Below are positions 22,872-33,508 of a stretch of DNA of 64,000 nt, one piece after another. How positions within the stretch are numbered: position 1 is the first letter of the stretch; each line of letters starts with the position of its first letter. The stretch lies in the NCBI RefSeq assembly GCF_000018945.1, contig NC_011978.1, forward strand, positions 962,729 through 1,026,728, written 5' to 3'. The notes below the pieces were generated by a model. It was not told the origin of the DNA, ran no database searches, and saw only the letters and a list, made by a program, of their open reading frames with translations. This stretch comes from Thermotoga neapolitana DSM 4359 (GTDB lineage: Bacteria; Thermotogota; Thermotogae; Thermotogales; Thermotogaceae). Position numbers and translations under genes: made by a program.

Positions 22872-23351
22872 ATGAAACTCCAGATACCAAGGAACGGACT
22901 GAAGCGTTCTCTTTTCCATAAAAAAAGAAAGGAACTTCTGGATTCTCTTCCAAAGATAGAGGCCAGAGCTGTTGCAAAATACATCCGCATTTCTCCAAGA
23001 AAGGCGAGGGCTGTTGCGAACACGATAAGAGGAAAGTCCGTTGAAGAGGCGTTCAGAATACTCGCCTTCTCACCGAAGAAGGCTGCCAGGATCATCGAAA
23101 AAGTCCTGAGATCGGCTGTTGCGAACGCCGAAAACAACTTCGGACTCGATGCTGCCAATCTTTATGTTGCCGAGTGTTATGTGAACGATGGGCCAAGACT
23201 GAAGAGAATCTGGCCCAGGGGACGAGGAAGGGCGGACATAATCAAAAAGAGAATGTCCCATATCACCGTCGTTGTAAGAGACCGCACCAGAGAAGAAGAG
23301 TACAGAAAGGCTTTGGAAGAACTGGAAAAAAGGATATCATCAGAAGAGTGA
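22872..23351 (+). CDS. rplV: Ribosomal protein L22 with N-terminal extension
   Basis: L22 contacts all 23S rRNA domains and lines the exit tunnel. The core [22 protein letters not shown] begins only near residue 35, and the tunnel hairpin [26 protein letters not shown] lies near the end. At 159 residues it is longer than the 110-residue E. coli protein because of about 30 basic residues in front and an acidic tail. ATG 22872 follows AGGAGGGAAACG; the GTG at 22857 overlapping the rpsS stop is less likely. Confidence 0.95.
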   Translation: MKLQIPRNGLKRSLFHKKRKELLDSLPKIEARAVAKYIRISPRKARAVANTIRGKSVEEAFRILAFSPKKAARIIEKVLRSAVANAENNFGLDAANLYVAECYVNDGPRLKRIWPRGRGRADIIKKRMSHITVVVRDRTREEEYRKALEELEKRISSEE

Positions 23352-23360
23352 GGTGATAAA

Positions 23361-23990
23361 GTGGGTCAGAAGGTGCATCCTCGAGGATTCAGGCTCGGGC
23401 TGAGCGCCGATTGGCAGGCAAAATGGTTCAACGAAAAAAATTACAAAGAATGGCTTCTTGAGGATGAAGAGATCAGAAAGATAATAAAGAACAAGTACTA
23501 CCACGCCGGAATCAGTGAAATATACATAGAAAGACCCGACGCTGAAAGGGTCAACATCACGGTGAAAACCGCAAGACCTGGTATCATCATAGGAAGGAAG
23601 GGAGCAGAGATTACAAGCCTGAGAGAAGAACTGGAGAAGAGGTTCAACAGAAGGATGGTCATCAACATCGAAGAAATAAAAACGCCCGAGCTCGATGCAC
23701 AGCTTGTCGCCGAATCCATTGCTTCCCGTATAGAAAAGAGGGCATCGTACAAAGTGGCCATGAAGAGGGCTATCATGAACGCAATGAGGAAGGGTGCCCA
23801 GGGAATAAAGGTGATGGTTGCCGGAAGACTTGGTGGGGCGGAAATAGCAAGGAGAGAGTGGTACCTCAGAGGAAGACTGCCCCTTCAGAAGATAAAGGCA
23901 ATAATAGACTACGGAACGGCTGTTGCCTGGACGAAATACGGAACCATTGGTGTCAAGGTGTGGATTTACAAAGGAGACGCTGATATTTAA
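23361..23990 (+). CDS. rpsC: Ribosomal protein S3
   Basis: S3 lies at the mRNA entry channel and has RNA-unwinding activity with S4 and S5. The 209-residue protein begins [13 protein letters not shown], carries a KH domain with [12 protein letters not shown] (the GxxG loop), and the C-terminal [21 protein letters not shown]. The start is GTG 23361 after GAGGTGATAAA. Standard S10-operon position. Confidence 0.97.
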
Positions 23991-24004
23991 AGGAGGTAAT
24001 CACC

Positions 24005-24433
24005 ATGTTGATGCCAAGAAGGGTCAAATACAGAAAACAACAGAGAGGAAGAATGAAAGGAAAGGCAAAGGGAGGAACGCTCGTTCAGTTTGGTGAGTGG
24101 GGCCTCAAGGCGCTTGAGCCGGCCTGGATAACGGCCCAGCAAATAGAAGCCTGCAGAATAGCGATGATGAGGGTTATGAAAAGAGCCGGAAAGATCTGGA
24201 TAAGAATATTCCCCGACAAACCTTACACGAAGAAACCCGCTGAATCCAGGATGGGTAAAGGAAAGGGTAACGTGGAAGGTTGGGTCGCCGTTGTGAAACC
24301 TGGAAAGATTCTCTTTGAAATAGCCGGGGTCGACGAAGAAACAGCCCATGAAGCCCTCAGATACGCTGCCAGCAAGTTGCCGATAGCCACGAAAGTAGTA
24401 CCCCGTCACCACATTGGGGGTGAGGCAGTATGA
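24005..24433 (+). CDS. rplP: Ribosomal protein L16
   Basis: L16 organises the A-site of the 50S subunit. The 142-residue protein begins [19 protein letters not shown] and contains [21 protein letters not shown] and [22 protein letters not shown] 24005 is 7-8 bases after AGGAGGT; an ATG two codons later would also fit the family N-terminus. It ends with an ATGA overlap into rpmC. Confidence 0.97.
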   Translation: MLMPRRVKYRKQQRGRMKGKAKGGTLVQFGEWGLKALEPAWITAQQIEACRIAMMRVMKRAGKIWIRIFPDKPYTKKPAESRMGKGKGNVEGWVAVVKPGKILFEIAGVDEETAHEALRYAASKLPIATKVVPRHHIGGEAV

Positions 24434-24630
24434 AGGCTTCTGAACTCAGAAATTACACAGACGAAGAACTCAGAAATCTTCTCGAAGAGAAGAAGAGACA
24501 GTTGATGGAGTTGAGGTTCCAGCTGGCCATGGGGCAGTTAAAAAATACATCTCTCATAAAACTGACAAAAAGGGATATCGCACGGATAAAGACCATACTG
24601 AGAGAAAGGGAGCTAGGTATAAGGAGGTGA
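24430..24630 (+). CDS. rpmC: Ribosomal protein L29
   Basis: L29 is a small two-helix protein at the tunnel exit beside L23. The 66 residues include [16 protein letters not shown] and the conserved [12 protein letters not shown] ... [12 protein letters not shown] pattern. It starts in an ATGA overlap with rplP and stops 4 bases before rpsQ. Confidence 0.96.
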   Translation: MKASELRNYTDEELRNLLEEKKRQLMELRFQLAMGQLKNTSLIKLTKRDIARIKTILRERELGIRR

Positions 24631-24634
24631 AATC

Positions 24635-24973
24635 ATGCCCAGGAAACGAATGATAGGTGTAGTTGTGAGCGATAAAATGGATAAAACAGTCGTTGTGGCA
24701 GTAGAAAGACACGTGCAGCATCCCCTCTATAAAAAATACATCAAGAGAACCAAAAAGTACCACGCTCACGATGAGAAGAACGAATGCAGAGTAGGGGACG
24801 TTGTTGAAATAGAAGAAACCAGACCTCTCAGCAAGACCAAAAGATGGAGAGTTGTGAAGATCATAAAGAGGTTTGAACCTGAGAGAATCCTGAAGGAAGA
24901 AGAGGAAGTTCAGGACGAACTTGAAGAAATCGAAGGGGAAGTGGTTGAGGAAAAAGGAGGGGCTGAGTCATGA
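24635..24973 (+). CDS. rpsQ: Ribosomal protein S17 with acidic C-terminal tail
   Basis: S17 is a 30S body assembly protein with an OB fold. The first 80 residues are typical ([20 protein letters not shown] and [27 protein letters not shown]). The remaining 30 or so form a strongly acidic tail rich in Glu ([19 protein letters not shown]), making it 112 residues against 84 in E. coli. The tail is not seen in most homologues outside Thermotogales, as far as I know. Four-base overlap with rplN. Confidence 0.96.
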
Positions 24974-25338
24974 TCCAGCAGGAAACCTATCTCAACGTGG
25001 CTGACAACTCCGGGGCCAAAAAACTCAGAGTGATAAGAGTTCTTGGTGGTTTTCACAAGAAGTACGGAACGGTTGGGGACATCGTTGTATGTTCTGTCAG
25101 GGACGCTATTCCCAACTCCGATGTGAAGAAGGGAGACGTAGTAAGGGCTGTCATCGTGAGAACAAAGAAAGAGATCAGAAGAAGCGATGGTACCTACATC
25201 AGATTCGATGACAACGCTGCTGTTCTGATCGACAAGTTCAATGCCCCAAGGGGAACGAGAATATTCGGACCCGTTGCGAGAGAACTTCGTGAAAAAGGTT
25301 TCATGAAAATCGTATCTCTTGCACCAGAAGTTTGGTGA
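24970..25338 (+). CDS. rplN: Ribosomal protein L14
   Basis: L14 forms an intersubunit bridge. The 122-residue protein begins [27 protein letters not shown] and ends with [19 protein letters not shown], both diagnostic. It is the first gene of the spc block, overlapping rpsQ by 4 bases (ATGA) after AAAGGAGGGGCTGAGTC. Confidence 0.97.
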
Positions 25339-25350
25339 GGTGATATGAGG

Positions 25351-25668
25351 ATGAGGATAAAAAAGGGAGATCTGGTTGAGGTAATCTCCGGGAAAGATAA
25401 AGGTAAGAGAGGAAAGGTGCTCAGGGTTTTGCCGAAGGAGGACAAGGTGATAGTCGAGGGTGTGAACATGGTAAAGAGGCACCAGAGACCCATTCCACAG
25501 CTTCGAGAAGGTGGAATCATAGAGAGAGAAGCACCAATTTATGCCTGCAAAGTTATGGTTGTCTGTCCCGCCTGTGACAAGAGAACAAGGGTGGGATACA
25601 GGTTTACCGAAGATGGAAAAAAGGTGAGATACTGTAAGAAGTGTGGTGAGATCATTGACAAAGACTGA
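25351..25668 (+). CDS. rplX: Ribosomal protein L24 with C-terminal zinc ribbon
   Basis: L24 starts 50S assembly. It begins [23 protein letters not shown], a KOW-type SH3 core. Its last 35 residues carry two CxxC pairs, CPAC and CKKC, separated by about 18 residues, forming a zinc ribbon that many mesophilic L24 proteins lack. ATG 25351 is 8 bases after GAGGTG; ATG 25345 is only 2 bases away from it. The protein is 105 residues. Confidence 0.96.
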   Translation: MRIKKGDLVEVISGKDKGKRGKVLRVLPKEDKVIVEGVNMVKRHQRPIPQLREGGIIEREAPIYACKVMVVCPACDKRTRVGYRFTEDGKKVRYCKKCGEIIDKD

Positions 25669-25681
25669 GGGAGGAATCGGT

Positions 25682-26236
25682 ATGAGATTCGAATACGTTC
25701 CTCTGAAAGAAAAGTATGAAAAGGAAATTGTTCCGGCTTTGATGAAGGAGTTCAACTACAAGAACATTCATCAGGTGCCCAAACTGGTCAAGATCGTTGT
25801 TAACATGGGAATCGGTGAAGGATCCAGAAACTACGATATCATAGAAAGACATGCAAACGAACTTGCAAAGATCACCGGGCAAAAGCCCGTTGTTACCAGG
25901 GCAAGAAAAAGCATATCCAACTTCAAGATAAGAAAGGGAATGCCCATAGGTCTCAAGGTTACTCTCAGAAAAGCCATGATGTACAACTTTCTCTACAAAC
26001 TCATAAACATCGTTCTTCCAAAGGTGAGAGACTTCAGGGGACTGGATCCGAACTCTTTCGATGGAAGAGGAAACTACTCCTTTGGCCTCTCTGAACAGCT
26101 GGTGTTTCCAGAACTAAGCCCCGATGAAGTGAGAAGGATTCAGGGAATGGACATAACCATAGTCACAACTGCCAAGACGGACCAGGAAGCCAGAAGACTG
26201 CTTGAACTCTTTGGAATGCCTTTCAAGAAAGGATAA
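25682..26236 (+). CDS. rplE: Ribosomal protein L5
   Basis: L5 binds 5S rRNA and contacts the P-site tRNA and S13. The 184-residue protein has [22 protein letters not shown], the [28 protein letters not shown] core and [17 protein letters not shown]-like end ([20 protein letters not shown]). ATG 25682 follows GAGGGAGGAATCGGT; longer in-frame readings run into rplX and lack a ribosome site. Confidence 0.97.
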   Translation: MRFEYVPLKEKYEKEIVPALMKEFNYKNIHQVPKLVKIVVNMGIGEGSRNYDIIERHANELAKITGQKPVVTRARKSISNFKIRKGMPIGLKVTLRKAMMYNFLYKLINIVLPKVRDFRGLDPNSFDGRGNYSFGLSEQLVFPELSPDEVRRIQGMDITIVTTAKTDQEARRLLELFGMPFKKG

Positions 26237-26250
26237 TGGAGGTGAGATGA

Positions 26251-26436
26251 ATGGCCAAGAAAGCGATGATAGAAAGATGGAAGAAACCCAAAAAATACAA
26301 GGTTCGTGAATACACCAGATGCCACATCTGTGGACGTCCAAGGGCAGTTTATCGAGAATTCGGCCTGTGCAGGGTTTGCTTTAGAAAACTTGCTCTGGAA
26401 GGAAAGCTCCCTGGTGTTCGGAAGGCAAGCTGGTAA
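26251..26436 (+). CDS. rpsN: Ribosomal protein S14, zinc-binding type Z
   Basis: S14 is a 30S head protein near the A site. This is the short, 61-residue type with four cysteines: CHICGRPR and CRVC, the zinc-binding ancestral form. The ending LPGVRKASW is conserved. It begins after GGAGGTGAGATGA, between rplE and rpsH in the normal spc order. Confidence 0.97.
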   Translation: MAKKAMIERWKKPKKYKVREYTRCHICGRPRAVYREFGLCRVCFRKLALEGKLPGVRKASW

Positions 26437-26451
26437 GGGAGGGATGATGCT

Positions 26452-26856
26452 GTGTGGAGTGACCCAATCGCCGATATGCTAACGAGGATCAGAAATGCAA
26501 ACATGGTTTTCAAAGAATACACCGACATACCCGCTTCTAATCTCAAAAGGAAGATATGTGAAATCTTGAAGAGGGAAGGTTTCATAGCCGATTACAAATA
26601 CATCGAAGATGGCAAACAGGGTATACTGAGAGTTTATCTCAAATACAAAGGCGGCAGGAAAAACAGAGAAAGGGTTATCCATGGGATTGTCAGGGTTTCT
26701 CATGCAGGAAGAAGAGTCTACGTTGACAAAGACCATATACCCAAGGTGAAGAACGGTCTTGGAATAGCCATACTCACAACTTCTAAGGGTGTTCTCACGG
26801 ACAAAGAAGCACGTCAGCTTGGAGTCGGTGGAGAAGTAATCGCTTACGTCTGGTGA
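26452..26856 (+). CDS. rpsH: Ribosomal protein S8
   Basis: S8 binds 16S rRNA helix 21. The 134-residue protein shows [15 protein letters not shown], the central [27 protein letters not shown] and the terminal [22 protein letters not shown]. The start is GTG 26452 after GGGAGGGATGATGCT. In E. coli S8 represses the spc operon; no S8-like target hairpin was identified here. Confidence 0.97.
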   Translation: MWSDPIADMLTRIRNANMVFKEYTDIPASNLKRKICEILKREGFIADYKYIEDGKQGILRVYLKYKGGRKNRERVIHGIVRVSHAGRRVYVDKDHIPKVKNGLGIAILTTSKGVLTDKEARQLGVGGEVIAYVW

Positions 26857-26869
26857 GGAGGTGTCTTGA

Positions 26870-27424
26870 ATGTCTCGACTCGCAAAAAAGCCTATAAACA
26901 TTCCCCAGGGTGTCACTGTGGAAGTAAACGATGGTACCGTTAAAGTGAGAGGCCCCAAGGGGGAACTGACACAAGACTTTCTTCCTTATGTGAAGATAGA
27001 AATTGAAGATGGAAAGGTATGGATAAGGCCAAACGAAGCTCAAGTCAGGAGAAAGTCCGACTGGAGAAAAGTGAAGATGTTCCAGGGGACTTACTGGTCT
27101 CTCATCAGGAACATGGTGATCGGTGTAACAGAAGGTTACAAAAAAGAGCTCGAAATAGTGGGAATAGGTTACAGGGCCCAACTCCAGGGAAATACCCTTG
27201 TAATGAACCTTGGTTATGCACACCCTGTCGTCTACGAGATTCCGAGCGATGTGAAGGTAGAAGTTCCGGCACCGAACAGAATCGTTGTCTCCGGCATAGA
27301 CAAACAGAGGGTAGGACAGGTGGCGGCCGAGATAAGAGCGTTCAGACCACCGAACGTTTACACCGGCAAGGGTATCAGGTACGTTGGTGAAGTGGTGAGA
27401 CAGAAGGAAGGTAAGAAAGCATAA
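26870..27424 (+). CDS. rplF: Ribosomal protein L6
   Basis: L6 lies near the sarcin-ricin loop and the elongation-factor site. The 184-residue protein has two repeated domains, with VRGPKGEL in the first and the C-terminal [21 protein letters not shown], which is diagnostic. The ATG follows GGAGGTGTCTTGA, 13 bases after rpsH. Confidence 0.97.
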   Translation: MSRLAKKPINIPQGVTVEVNDGTVKVRGPKGELTQDFLPYVKIEIEDGKVWIRPNEAQVRRKSDWRKVKMFQGTYWSLIRNMVIGVTEGYKKELEIVGIGYRAQLQGNTLVMNLGYAHPVVYEIPSDVKVEVPAPNRIVVSGIDKQRVGQVAAEIRAFRPPNVYTGKGIRYVGEVVRQKEGKKA

Positions 27425-27438
27425 AAGGGGGTTGTTGT

Positions 27439-27807
27439 ATGATAAAGAAGGAGTCCAGGAACGAGCGAAGAATCAGAAGACACAGGAGAGTCAGAAAGAA
27501 GGTCTTTGGCACTCCCGAAAGACCCAGACTCTGTGTGTTCAGAAGTAACAAGCACATATACGCTCAGATCATAGACGACACGATAGGGCATACCCTTGTT
27601 TCCGCCTCAACGCTCGACCCTGAACTCAGGGAAAAACTTCAGAAAACATGGAACATCGAGGCAGCAAAAGAGGTTGGGCTTCTCATAGGAAAAAGAGCCA
27701 TCGAGAAGGGAATAAAGAAAGTCGTGTTTGATCGGGGAGGATACAAGTATCACGGTAGGGTCAAGGCCCTGGCGGATGGTGCCAGAGAAGCTGGACTCGA
27801 ATTCTAA
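27439..27807 (+). CDS. rplR: Ribosomal protein L18
   Basis: L18 binds 5S rRNA. The 122-residue protein has an Arg/Lys-rich start ([23 protein letters not shown]), the [14 protein letters not shown] strand and the C-terminal [26 protein letters not shown]. The ATG lies 14 bases after rplF with AAGGGGGTTG in front. Confidence 0.97.
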   Translation: MIKKESRNERRIRRHRRVRKKVFGTPERPRLCVFRSNKHIYAQIIDDTIGHTLVSASTLDPELREKLQKTWNIEAAKEVGLLIGKRAIEKGIKKVVFDRGGYKYHGRVKALADGAREAGLEF

Positions 27808-27821
27808 AGGAGGGTGATACT

Positions 27822-28358
27822 GTGGAAACACAGGAAGTCATGAGGGAGATCCAATACGAAGAATTTGAAGAAAAGATAATAGAGATCAGAAGAACTTCCA
27901 AGGTTACAAAAGGTGGAAAAAATCTCAGTTTCAGAGTGGTTGCTATTGTTGGAAACAAAAACGGTAAAGTTGGTCTTGGTATAGGCAAGGCCCGAGAGGT
28001 TCCAGAAGCCATCAGAAAGGCGATTGCCGATGCAAAAAAGAACGTTATAGAAGTTCCCGTTATCAATGGAACGATTCCCCACGAAGTGATCGGAAGACAG
28101 GATGCTTCCAGAGTTCTTCTGAAACCCGCTGCGCCGGGTACGGGTATCATAGCGGGTGGAACAGTTCGAGCGGTCGTTGAACTTGCTGGAATTCAAAACA
28201 TTCTCACGAAGGCACTCGGTTCTACGAATCCGCTGAACCTGGCGATGGCCACGATAAACGGATTGAAAGAACTTCTCGATCCAAGAAAGGTAGCAAAACT
28301 CAGAGACATCACAGTCGAAGAGGTGTACAGAGGTGTAAGGAGGGAGGGCAATGCCTAA
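27822..28358 (+). CDS. rpsE: Ribosomal protein S5
   Basis: S5 acts in decoding fidelity and lines the mRNA entry tunnel. The 178-residue protein has an acidic N-terminal stretch ([13 protein letters not shown]), the dsRBD-like core [19 protein letters not shown]-type segment and the C-terminal [19 protein letters not shown]. The start is GTG 27822 after AAGGAGGGTGATACT. It overlaps rpmD by 8 bases. Confidence 0.97.
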   Translation: METQEVMREIQYEEFEEKIIEIRRTSKVTKGGKNLSFRVVAIVGNKNGKVGLGIGKAREVPEAIRKAIADAKKNVIEVPVINGTIPHEVIGRQDASRVLLKPAAPGTGIIAGGTVRAVVELAGIQNILTKALGSTNPLNLAMATINGLKELLDPRKVAKLRDITVEEVYRGVRREGNA

Positions 28359-28554
28359 GAAGTTGAAAATAAAACTTGTGAAAAGTCCCATTGGCTATCC
28401 CTGGGATCAAAAAGACACGGTGAAGAGGCTGGGGCTCAGAAGGATGAATCAGGTGGTTATCAAAGACGATTGCCCGCAGATTAGGGGAATGATAAGAAAA
28501 GTAAGGCACCTCGTAGAGGTGGAAGAGGTCGAGGAAGGGGGTAACGAAGCATGA
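28351..28554 (+). CDS. rpmD: Ribosomal protein L30
   Basis: L30 is a small 50S protein. The 67 residues contain [25 protein letters not shown] and [26 protein letters not shown], a standard L30 fold, plus a short acidic tail. The ATG overlaps rpsE by 8 bases with AAGGAGGGAGGGCA just ahead; the stop overlaps rplO as ATGA. Confidence 0.96.
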   Translation: MPKKLKIKLVKSPIGYPWDQKDTVKRLGLRRMNQVVIKDDCPQIRGMIRKVRHLVEVEEVEEGGNEA

Positions 28555-28994
28555 GGCTTGAGGATCTGAGGCCAACTCCTGGTTCGATGAAAAAGAGAAA
28601 GAGAGTGGGAAGAGGTCCGGGCTCTGGTCACGGAAAAACCAGTGGAAGAGGACACAAAGGACAGAAAGCAAGGGGAACAGGAAAGGTACATCCCTGGTTT
28701 GAAGGAGGGCAGACTCCTCTCCAGAGAAGGCTTCCAAAAAGAGGTTTCAAGAATATAAACAAGAAAGTTTACGCTGTTGTGAACGTCAAAGTGCTCGAGG
28801 AAAAGTTTGAGGCAAACGAGGAAGTTACTCCCGCAAAACTCCTTGAAAGGAAAATCGTAAAGGATATGAAGGATGGAATAAAGATACTCGGAGACGGAGA
28901 ACTCACCAAACCTCTCATAGTCAAGGCACACGCCTTCAGCAAGAGTGCACTGGAGAAGATAGAAAGCGTCGGTGGTAAGGCTGAGGTGATATAA
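28551..28994 (+). CDS. rplO: Ribosomal protein L15
   Basis: L15 is a late 50S assembly protein. The 147-residue protein begins [22 protein letters not shown] with the [18 protein letters not shown] glycine-rich arm, then [17 protein letters not shown] and the C-terminal [20 protein letters not shown]. Four-base overlap with rpmD; the stop is directly before secY. Confidence 0.97.
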   Translation: MRLEDLRPTPGSMKKRKRVGRGPGSGHGKTSGRGHKGQKARGTGKVHPWFEGGQTPLQRRLPKRGFKNINKKVYAVVNVKVLEEKFEANEEVTPAKLLERKIVKDMKDGIKILGDGELTKPLIVKAHAFSKSALEKIESVGGKAEVI

Positions 28995-30290
28995 ATGTGG
29001 CAAGCCCTTAGAAACGCTTTCAAAATACCGGAATTGCGAAGCAGGATAATCTTCACCTTTCTCGCTTTGATCGTCTTCAGGATGGGGATCTATATCCCCG
29101 TTCCTGGTTTGAATCTGGAAGCGTGGGGGGAAATCTTCAGGAGGATAGCAGAAACAGCTGGTGTTGCCGGGATTCTCAGTTTCTACGATGTGTTCACCGG
29201 AGGTGCTCTCAGTCGGTTTTCTGTTTTCACCATGAGCGTCACACCTTACATCACCGCATCGATCATACTTCAACTCCTTGCATCTGTTATGCCTTCATTG
29301 AAAGAAATGCTCAGAGAGGGTGAAGAGGGAAGGAAAAAGTTCGCAGCCTACACAAGGCGCCTCACACTTTTGATAGGAGGTTTCCAGGCGTTCTTCATAT
29401 CATTTTCCCTTGCCAGATCTAACCCGGATATGGTGGCTCCCGGCGTGAATGCGCTTCAGTTCACCATCCTTTCCACCATGTCCATGCTGGCAGGAACGAT
29501 GTTTTTGCTCTGGCTCGGTGAGAGGATCACTGAAAGAGGAATAGGTAACGGCATATCCATTCTGATCTTCGCTGGGATAGTAGCAAGGTATCCAAGTTAC
29601 ATCAGAAGGGCATATCTTGGTGGTCTCAACATACTGGAATGGATCTTTCTGATAGCGATTGCTCTCATCACCATCTTTGGTATCATCCTTGTTCAGCAGG
29701 CAGAAAGGCGTATCACCATCCAGTATGCAAGAAGGGTCACTGGAAGAAGGGTTTATGGAGGAGCGAGCACTTATCTTCCCATAAAGGTGAACCAGGGTGG
29801 AGTGATACCGATAATCTTTGCCAGTGCCATTGTTTCGATACCATCGGCAATTGCTTCCATAACGAACAGCGAAACCCTTAAGAGTCTTTTTAGAGCAGGA
29901 GGATTCCTTTATCTGCTCATCTACGGTCTGCTCGTTTTCTTCTTCACCTACTTCTACAGTGTTGTGATATTCGATCCCAGAGAAATATCCAGCAACATTC
30001 AAAAATACGGAGGATACGTTCCTGGTCTGAGACCGGGAAGACCAACCGAGCAGTACCTCCACAGGGTTCTGAACAGAGTAACGTTCATTGGAGCCATCTT
30101 TCTTGTCGCTATAGCGCTTCTTCCGTATCTGGTTCAAGGAGCCATAAAAGTGAATGTCTGGATCGGAGGAACGTCTGCTCTGATCGCTGTTGGAGTTGCC
30201 CTGGACATAATTCAGCAGATGGAGACACACATGGTGATGAGACACTACGAAGGTTTCCTCAAAAAAGGTAGAATAAGGGGGAGAAGATGA
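28995..30290 (+). CDS. secY: Preprotein translocase subunit SecY
   Basis: SecY forms the protein-conducting channel of the inner membrane. The 431-residue protein has ten transmembrane helices. Visible marks are the N-terminal [19 protein letters not shown]2 with [16 protein letters not shown], and the cytoplasmic loops [15 protein letters not shown] and [12 protein letters not shown], where SecA and the ribosome bind. It begins immediately after rplO with GAGGTGAT in front and overlaps adk by 4 bases. Confidence 0.97.
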   Translation: MWQALRNAFKIPELRSRIIFTFLALIVFRMGIYIPVPGLNLEAWGEIFRRIAETAGVAGILSFYDVFTGGALSRFSVFTMSVTPYITASIILQLLASVMPSLKEMLREGEEGRKKFAAYTRRLTLLIGGFQAFFISFSLARSNPDMVAPGVNALQFTILSTMSMLAGTMFLLWLGERITERGIGNGISILIFAGIVARYPSYIRRAYLGGLNILEWIFLIAIALITIFGIILVQQAERRITIQYARRVTGRRVYGGASTYLPIKVNQGGVIPIIFASAIVSIPSAIASITNSETLKSLFRAGGFLYLLIYGLLVFFFTYFYSVVIFDPREISSNIQKYGGYVPGLRPGRPTEQYLHRVLNRVTFIGAIFLVAIALLPYLVQGAIKVNVWIGGTSALIAVGVALDIIQQMETHMVMRHYEGFLKKGRIRGRR

Positions 30291-30949
30291 TGGCTTATCT
30301 GGTGTTTCTCGGACCTCCAGGGGCCGGAAAAGGTACGTACGCAAAGCGAATCCAAGAAAAGACGGGTATTCCCCATATATCCACCGGCGACATCTTCAGA
30401 GATATTGTGAAGAAAGAAAACGATGAACTTGGAAAGAAAATAAAGGAGATAATGGAAAAGGGAGAACTGGTTCCTGATGAACTGGTGAACGAGGTTGTGA
30501 AAAGAAGACTTTCAGAGAAAGATTGTGAAAAGGGGTTCATTCTGGATGGGTATCCAAGGACCGTAGCCCAGGCGGAGTTTCTCGACTCTTTCCTGGAATC
30601 CCAAAACAAGCAACTCACAGCTGCCGTGCTTTTTGATGTTCCAGAGGACGTGGTTGTCCAGAGGCTCACCTCGAGAAGAATCTGCCCAAAGTGCGGTAGA
30701 ATCTACAACATGATTTCACTTCCACCAAAAGAAGACGAACTGTGCGATGACTGTAAAGTAAAACTCGTTCAGCGAGACGACGACAAAGAGGAAACGGTCA
30801 GACACAGATACAAGGTTTACCTCGAAAAAACTCAACCCGTGATAGACTATTACGGGAAAAAGGGTATCCTCAAAAGAGTGGACGGCACGATAGGGATCGA
30901 CAACGTGGTTGCCGAGGTACTCAAAATAATAGGGTGGAGTGATAAATGA
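30287..30949 (+). CDS. adk: Adenylate kinase with zinc LID
   Basis: Adk interconverts ATP+AMP and 2 ADP. The 220-residue long-form enzyme has the P-loop GPPGAGKGT near residue 9, [20 protein letters not shown] and a LID with CPKC and CDDC (four cysteines) that bind zinc, common in thermophiles and Gram-positives. ATG 30287 overlaps the secY stop; the next ATG at 30290 is equally compatible with GGGGGAG. The secY-adk-map-infA order is conserved in many bacteria. Confidence 0.97.
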   Translation: MMAYLVFLGPPGAGKGTYAKRIQEKTGIPHISTGDIFRDIVKKENDELGKKIKEIMEKGELVPDELVNEVVKRRLSEKDCEKGFILDGYPRTVAQAEFLDSFLESQNKQLTAAVLFDVPEDVVVQRLTSRRICPKCGRIYNMISLPPKEDELCDDCKVKLVQRDDDKEETVRHRYKVYLEKTQPVIDYYGKKGILKRVDGTIGIDNVVAEVLKIIGWSDK

Positions 30950-31698
30950 TAAGGATAAAGACACCCTCAGAGATCGAGAAAATGAAACGTGCCGGAGAAG
31001 CAGTAGCGGTTGCCCTGCGAGAGGCAAAAAGAGTGGTCCTTCCTGGAAAGACAGCGTGGGATGTTGAAAAGGTTGTTCTGGAGGTCTTCAAAAAGTACAG
31101 GGTGAAACCGGCTTTCAAAGGATACAACGGATACGAATATGCAACCTGTGTTTCGGTGAACGAAGAGGTCGTCCATGGTTTACCGTTGAAGGAAAAAGTT
31201 TTCAAAGAAGGAGACATCGTGTCGATCGATGTAGGAGCAGCGTATCAGGGACTTTACGGAGATGCAGCAATCACCTACATAGTCGGCGAGACTGATGAAA
31301 GAGGAAAGGAACTGGTGAGGGTGACAAAAGAAGCCCTCGAAAGAGCCATAAAGATCATAAAACCTGGAATCAGACTGGGAGATGTATCTCACTGTATACA
31401 GGAATTCGTCGAATCAGCAGGCTTCAACGTTATAAGGGACTATGTGGGACATGGAATAGGCAGAGAACTCCACGAAGATCCTCAGGTTCCAAATTACGGC
31501 ACACCGGGAACGGGAATCGCTCTTCGAAAAGGAATGACACTGGCCATAGAACCCATGGTGAGTGAGGGAGACTGGAGGGTTGTAGTGAAAGATGATGGAT
31601 GGACCGCGGTGACTGTGGATGGTTCAAGATGTGCTCATTTTGAACATACCGTGCTGATCACAGAAGATGGGGCAGAGATATTGACCAGGGAGGGATGA
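30946..31698 (+). CDS. map: Methionine aminopeptidase, type I
   Basis: Map removes the initiator methionine from nascent proteins. The 250-residue protein has the pita-bread metal ligands: [14 protein letters not shown] (two Asp), [14 protein letters not shown] (His), AIEPMV (Glu) and FEHTVLIT (Glu), plus the substrate His in EEVVHGLP. The ATG overlaps the adk stop as ATGA. No N-terminal zinc-finger extension is present. Confidence 0.97.
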   Translation: MIRIKTPSEIEKMKRAGEAVAVALREAKRVVLPGKTAWDVEKVVLEVFKKYRVKPAFKGYNGYEYATCVSVNEEVVHGLPLKEKVFKEGDIVSIDVGAAYQGLYGDAAITYIVGETDERGKELVRVTKEALERAIKIIKPGIRLGDVSHCIQEFVESAGFNVIRDYVGHGIGRELHEDPQVPNYGTPGTGIALRKGMTLAIEPMVSEGDWRVVVKDDGWTAVTVDGSRCAHFEHTVLITEDGAEILTREG

Positions 31699-31699
31699 A

Positions 31700-31924
31700 A
31701 TGGGAAAAGAAGATGTCATTCGGATGGAAGGTACGATAATAGAGGCTTTACCAAATGCCATGTTTAGAGTAGAATTAGACAATGGTCATAAGGTTTTGGC
31801 CCACGTGTCCGGCAGGATGAGAAAGCATTTCATAAGGCTGGTACCGGGTGATCGTGTTGTTGTCGAACTCTCTGTGTACGATCTCACCAGAGGGAGAATC
31901 GTTTATAGAAAAAAACCAGAGTAA
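31700..31924 (+). CDS. infA: Translation initiation factor IF-1
   Basis: IF-1 blocks the ribosomal A site during initiation. The 74-residue OB-fold protein has [47 protein letters not shown]-type sequence in order and ends in IVYRKKPE. The ATG is 1 base after the map stop and follows AGGGAGGGATGAA. It is followed by rpmJ and rpsM. Confidence 0.97.
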   Translation: MGKEDVIRMEGTIIEALPNAMFRVELDNGHKVLAHVSGRMRKHFIRLVPGDRVVVELSVYDLTRGRIVYRKKPE

Positions 31925-31942
31925 CGAAAGGAGTGGAGTGAT

Positions 31943-32059
31943 ATGAAAGTGAGAGCTTCTGTGAAGAAAAGATGTGAGCACTGCAAGATAATCAGAAGGA
32001 AAAAGAGAGTTTATGTTGTCTGCAAGGTTAATCCAAAACACAATCAAAAGCAGGGTTGA
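31943..32059 (+). CDS. rpmJ: Ribosomal protein L36
   Basis: A 38-residue gene. It reads [18 protein letters not shown] onward and ends [11 protein letters not shown]. The zinc ribbon is the C-plus type: Cys11 and Cys14 (CEHC), Cys27 and His33 (CKVNPKH). The ATG follows GGAGTGGAGTGAT, 18 bases after infA; the stop at 32057-32059 is 15 bases before rpsM. Position between infA and rpsM is universal for L36. Confidence 0.96.
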   Translation: MKVRASVKKRCEHCKIIRRKKRVYVVCKVNPKHNQKQG

Positions 32060-32074
32060 GAAGGAGGGAAATGA

Positions 32075-32452
32075 ATGGCTCGTATCGTTGGTGTCGAGCT
32101 ACCCAACAACAAGAAAGTCTGGGTTGCACTGACCTACATTTACGGAATCGGCAGGAGCAGATCCTTTGAGATATTGAAGAATACCGGTGTGGATCCAGAC
32201 AAAAGAGTTGGTGAACTCACCGATGAAGAAATAAGCAAGATAACCAAGTACATACAGGACCACTTCAAGGTCGAAGGTGAGCTGAGAAGCGAGGTAGAGA
32301 GAAACATCAGAAGGCTCATAGAAATAGGATGCTACAGAGGCATAAGACACAAACTCGGTCTTCCGGTTAGAGGTCAAAAGACCCGTTCCAATGCAAGAAC
32401 CAGAAAGGGCCCAAGGCCCAGCAGGATAAAGACCAAAAAGAAGTCTTCATGA
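32075..32452 (+). CDS. rpsM: Ribosomal protein S13
   Basis: S13 contacts P-site tRNA and forms head bridges. The 125-residue protein begins [26 protein letters not shown] and contains [31 protein letters not shown] in its C-terminal half, both diagnostic, with a basic tail. It begins after GAAGGAGGGAAATGA and opens the alpha-operon block. Confidence 0.97.
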   Translation: MARIVGVELPNNKKVWVALTYIYGIGRSRSFEILKNTGVDPDKRVGELTDEEISKITKYIQDHFKVEGELRSEVERNIRRLIEIGCYRGIRHKLGLPVRGQKTRSNARTRKGPRPSRIKTKKKSS

Positions 32453-32465
32453 GGGAGGGAAATGA

Positions 32466-32861
32466 ATGGCCAGAAAGAAAGGGACATCGACCAGGAAAAA
32501 ACAGAAAAAACTCAGTTTCGATTATGGCGTTGTCCACATAAAGTCCACTTTCAACAACACCATCATCACTCTCACAGACAAGGATGGAAACACTCTGACA
32601 TGGGCCAGTGGAGGCACCGTCGGTTTCGAGGGGACCAGAAAGGGAACACCGTATGCCGCTCAGCTGGCCGCTGATAAGGTGGCAAGAGAAGCCCTCAGAA
32701 TGGGAATAAAGAGGGTGGATGTTCTGGTCAAGGGACCCGGTCCGGGAAGGGAACCTGCCATCAGAACACTTCAAGGAGCGGGCCTTGAAATCAACCAGAT
32801 AAAAGACGTTACCCCTATTCCCTTCAACGGTTGCAGACCCAAAAAGAGGAGAAGAGTGTAA
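32466..32861 (+). CDS. rpsK: Ribosomal protein S11
   Basis: S11 is a 30S platform protein near the mRNA exit. The 131-residue protein has [44 protein letters not shown] and the C-terminal [21 protein letters not shown] 32466 is used; the ATG four bases upstream is in another frame. GAGGGAGGGAAATGA precedes it. Confidence 0.97.
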   Translation: MARKKGTSTRKKQKKLSFDYGVVHIKSTFNNTIITLTDKDGNTLTWASGGTVGFEGTRKGTPYAAQLAADKVAREALRMGIKRVDVLVKGPGPGREPAIRTLQGAGLEINQIKDVTPIPFNGCRPKKRRRV

Positions 32862-32873
32862 GGAGGGAAGAAA

Positions 32874-33503
32874 ATGGCAAGGTACACAGGACCTGTTTGC
32901 AGGCTTTGCAGAAGGGAAGGCATGAAACTCTACCTCAAAGGTGAAAGATGCTACACGGACAAGTGTGCTTTCGATAGAAGACCCTACGCTCCTGGACAGC
33001 ACGGCCAGAGGAGAAGTAAGCTCACTCAGTATGGAATACAGCTCAGAGCCAAGCAAACGGTCAAGAGAATATACGGCATCCTCGAAAGGCAGTTCGAAAG
33101 GTACGTTGAAAAAGCTATGAAGAGAGCAGGCGACACGCGAGAAAACCTGATTCAACTTCTCGAGGCAAGGCTCGACAACGTCGTGTACAGGATGGGCTTT
33201 GCTATCAACAGAAGACAGGCAAGACAGCTCGTCAACCATGGACACTTCCTCGTAAACGGGAAAAAGGTTGACATTCCAAGCTATCTTCTGAGACCGAACG
33301 ATGTGGTGGAGGTCAGGGAAAAGAGCAGGGACATAGAAGTGATCAAGAAAGCCATAGAGTTCAACAGGGAAAGAAACACGGTGCCATGGATAGAGGTTGA
33401 TTTCGACAACTACAAAGGAACCTTCCTGAGGTATCCACGTCTTGAAGAAGTCACAGATCTTCCGGTCGATCTGCAGACTGTTATCGAATTCTACTCGAGG
33501 TGA
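32874..33503 (+). CDS. rpsD: Ribosomal protein S4, zinc-binding form
   Basis: S4 nucleates 16S rRNA 5'-domain assembly. The 209-residue protein has an N-terminal CRLC (Cys10, Cys13) followed by CYTDKC, the zinc-binding form, then [15 protein letters not shown] and an S4 RNA-binding domain ([31 protein letters not shown]). It begins after GGAGGGAAGAAA. It overlaps the upstream extension of rpoA, which begins 5 bases after the stop. Confidence 0.97.
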
Positions 33504-33508
33504 TGAAA

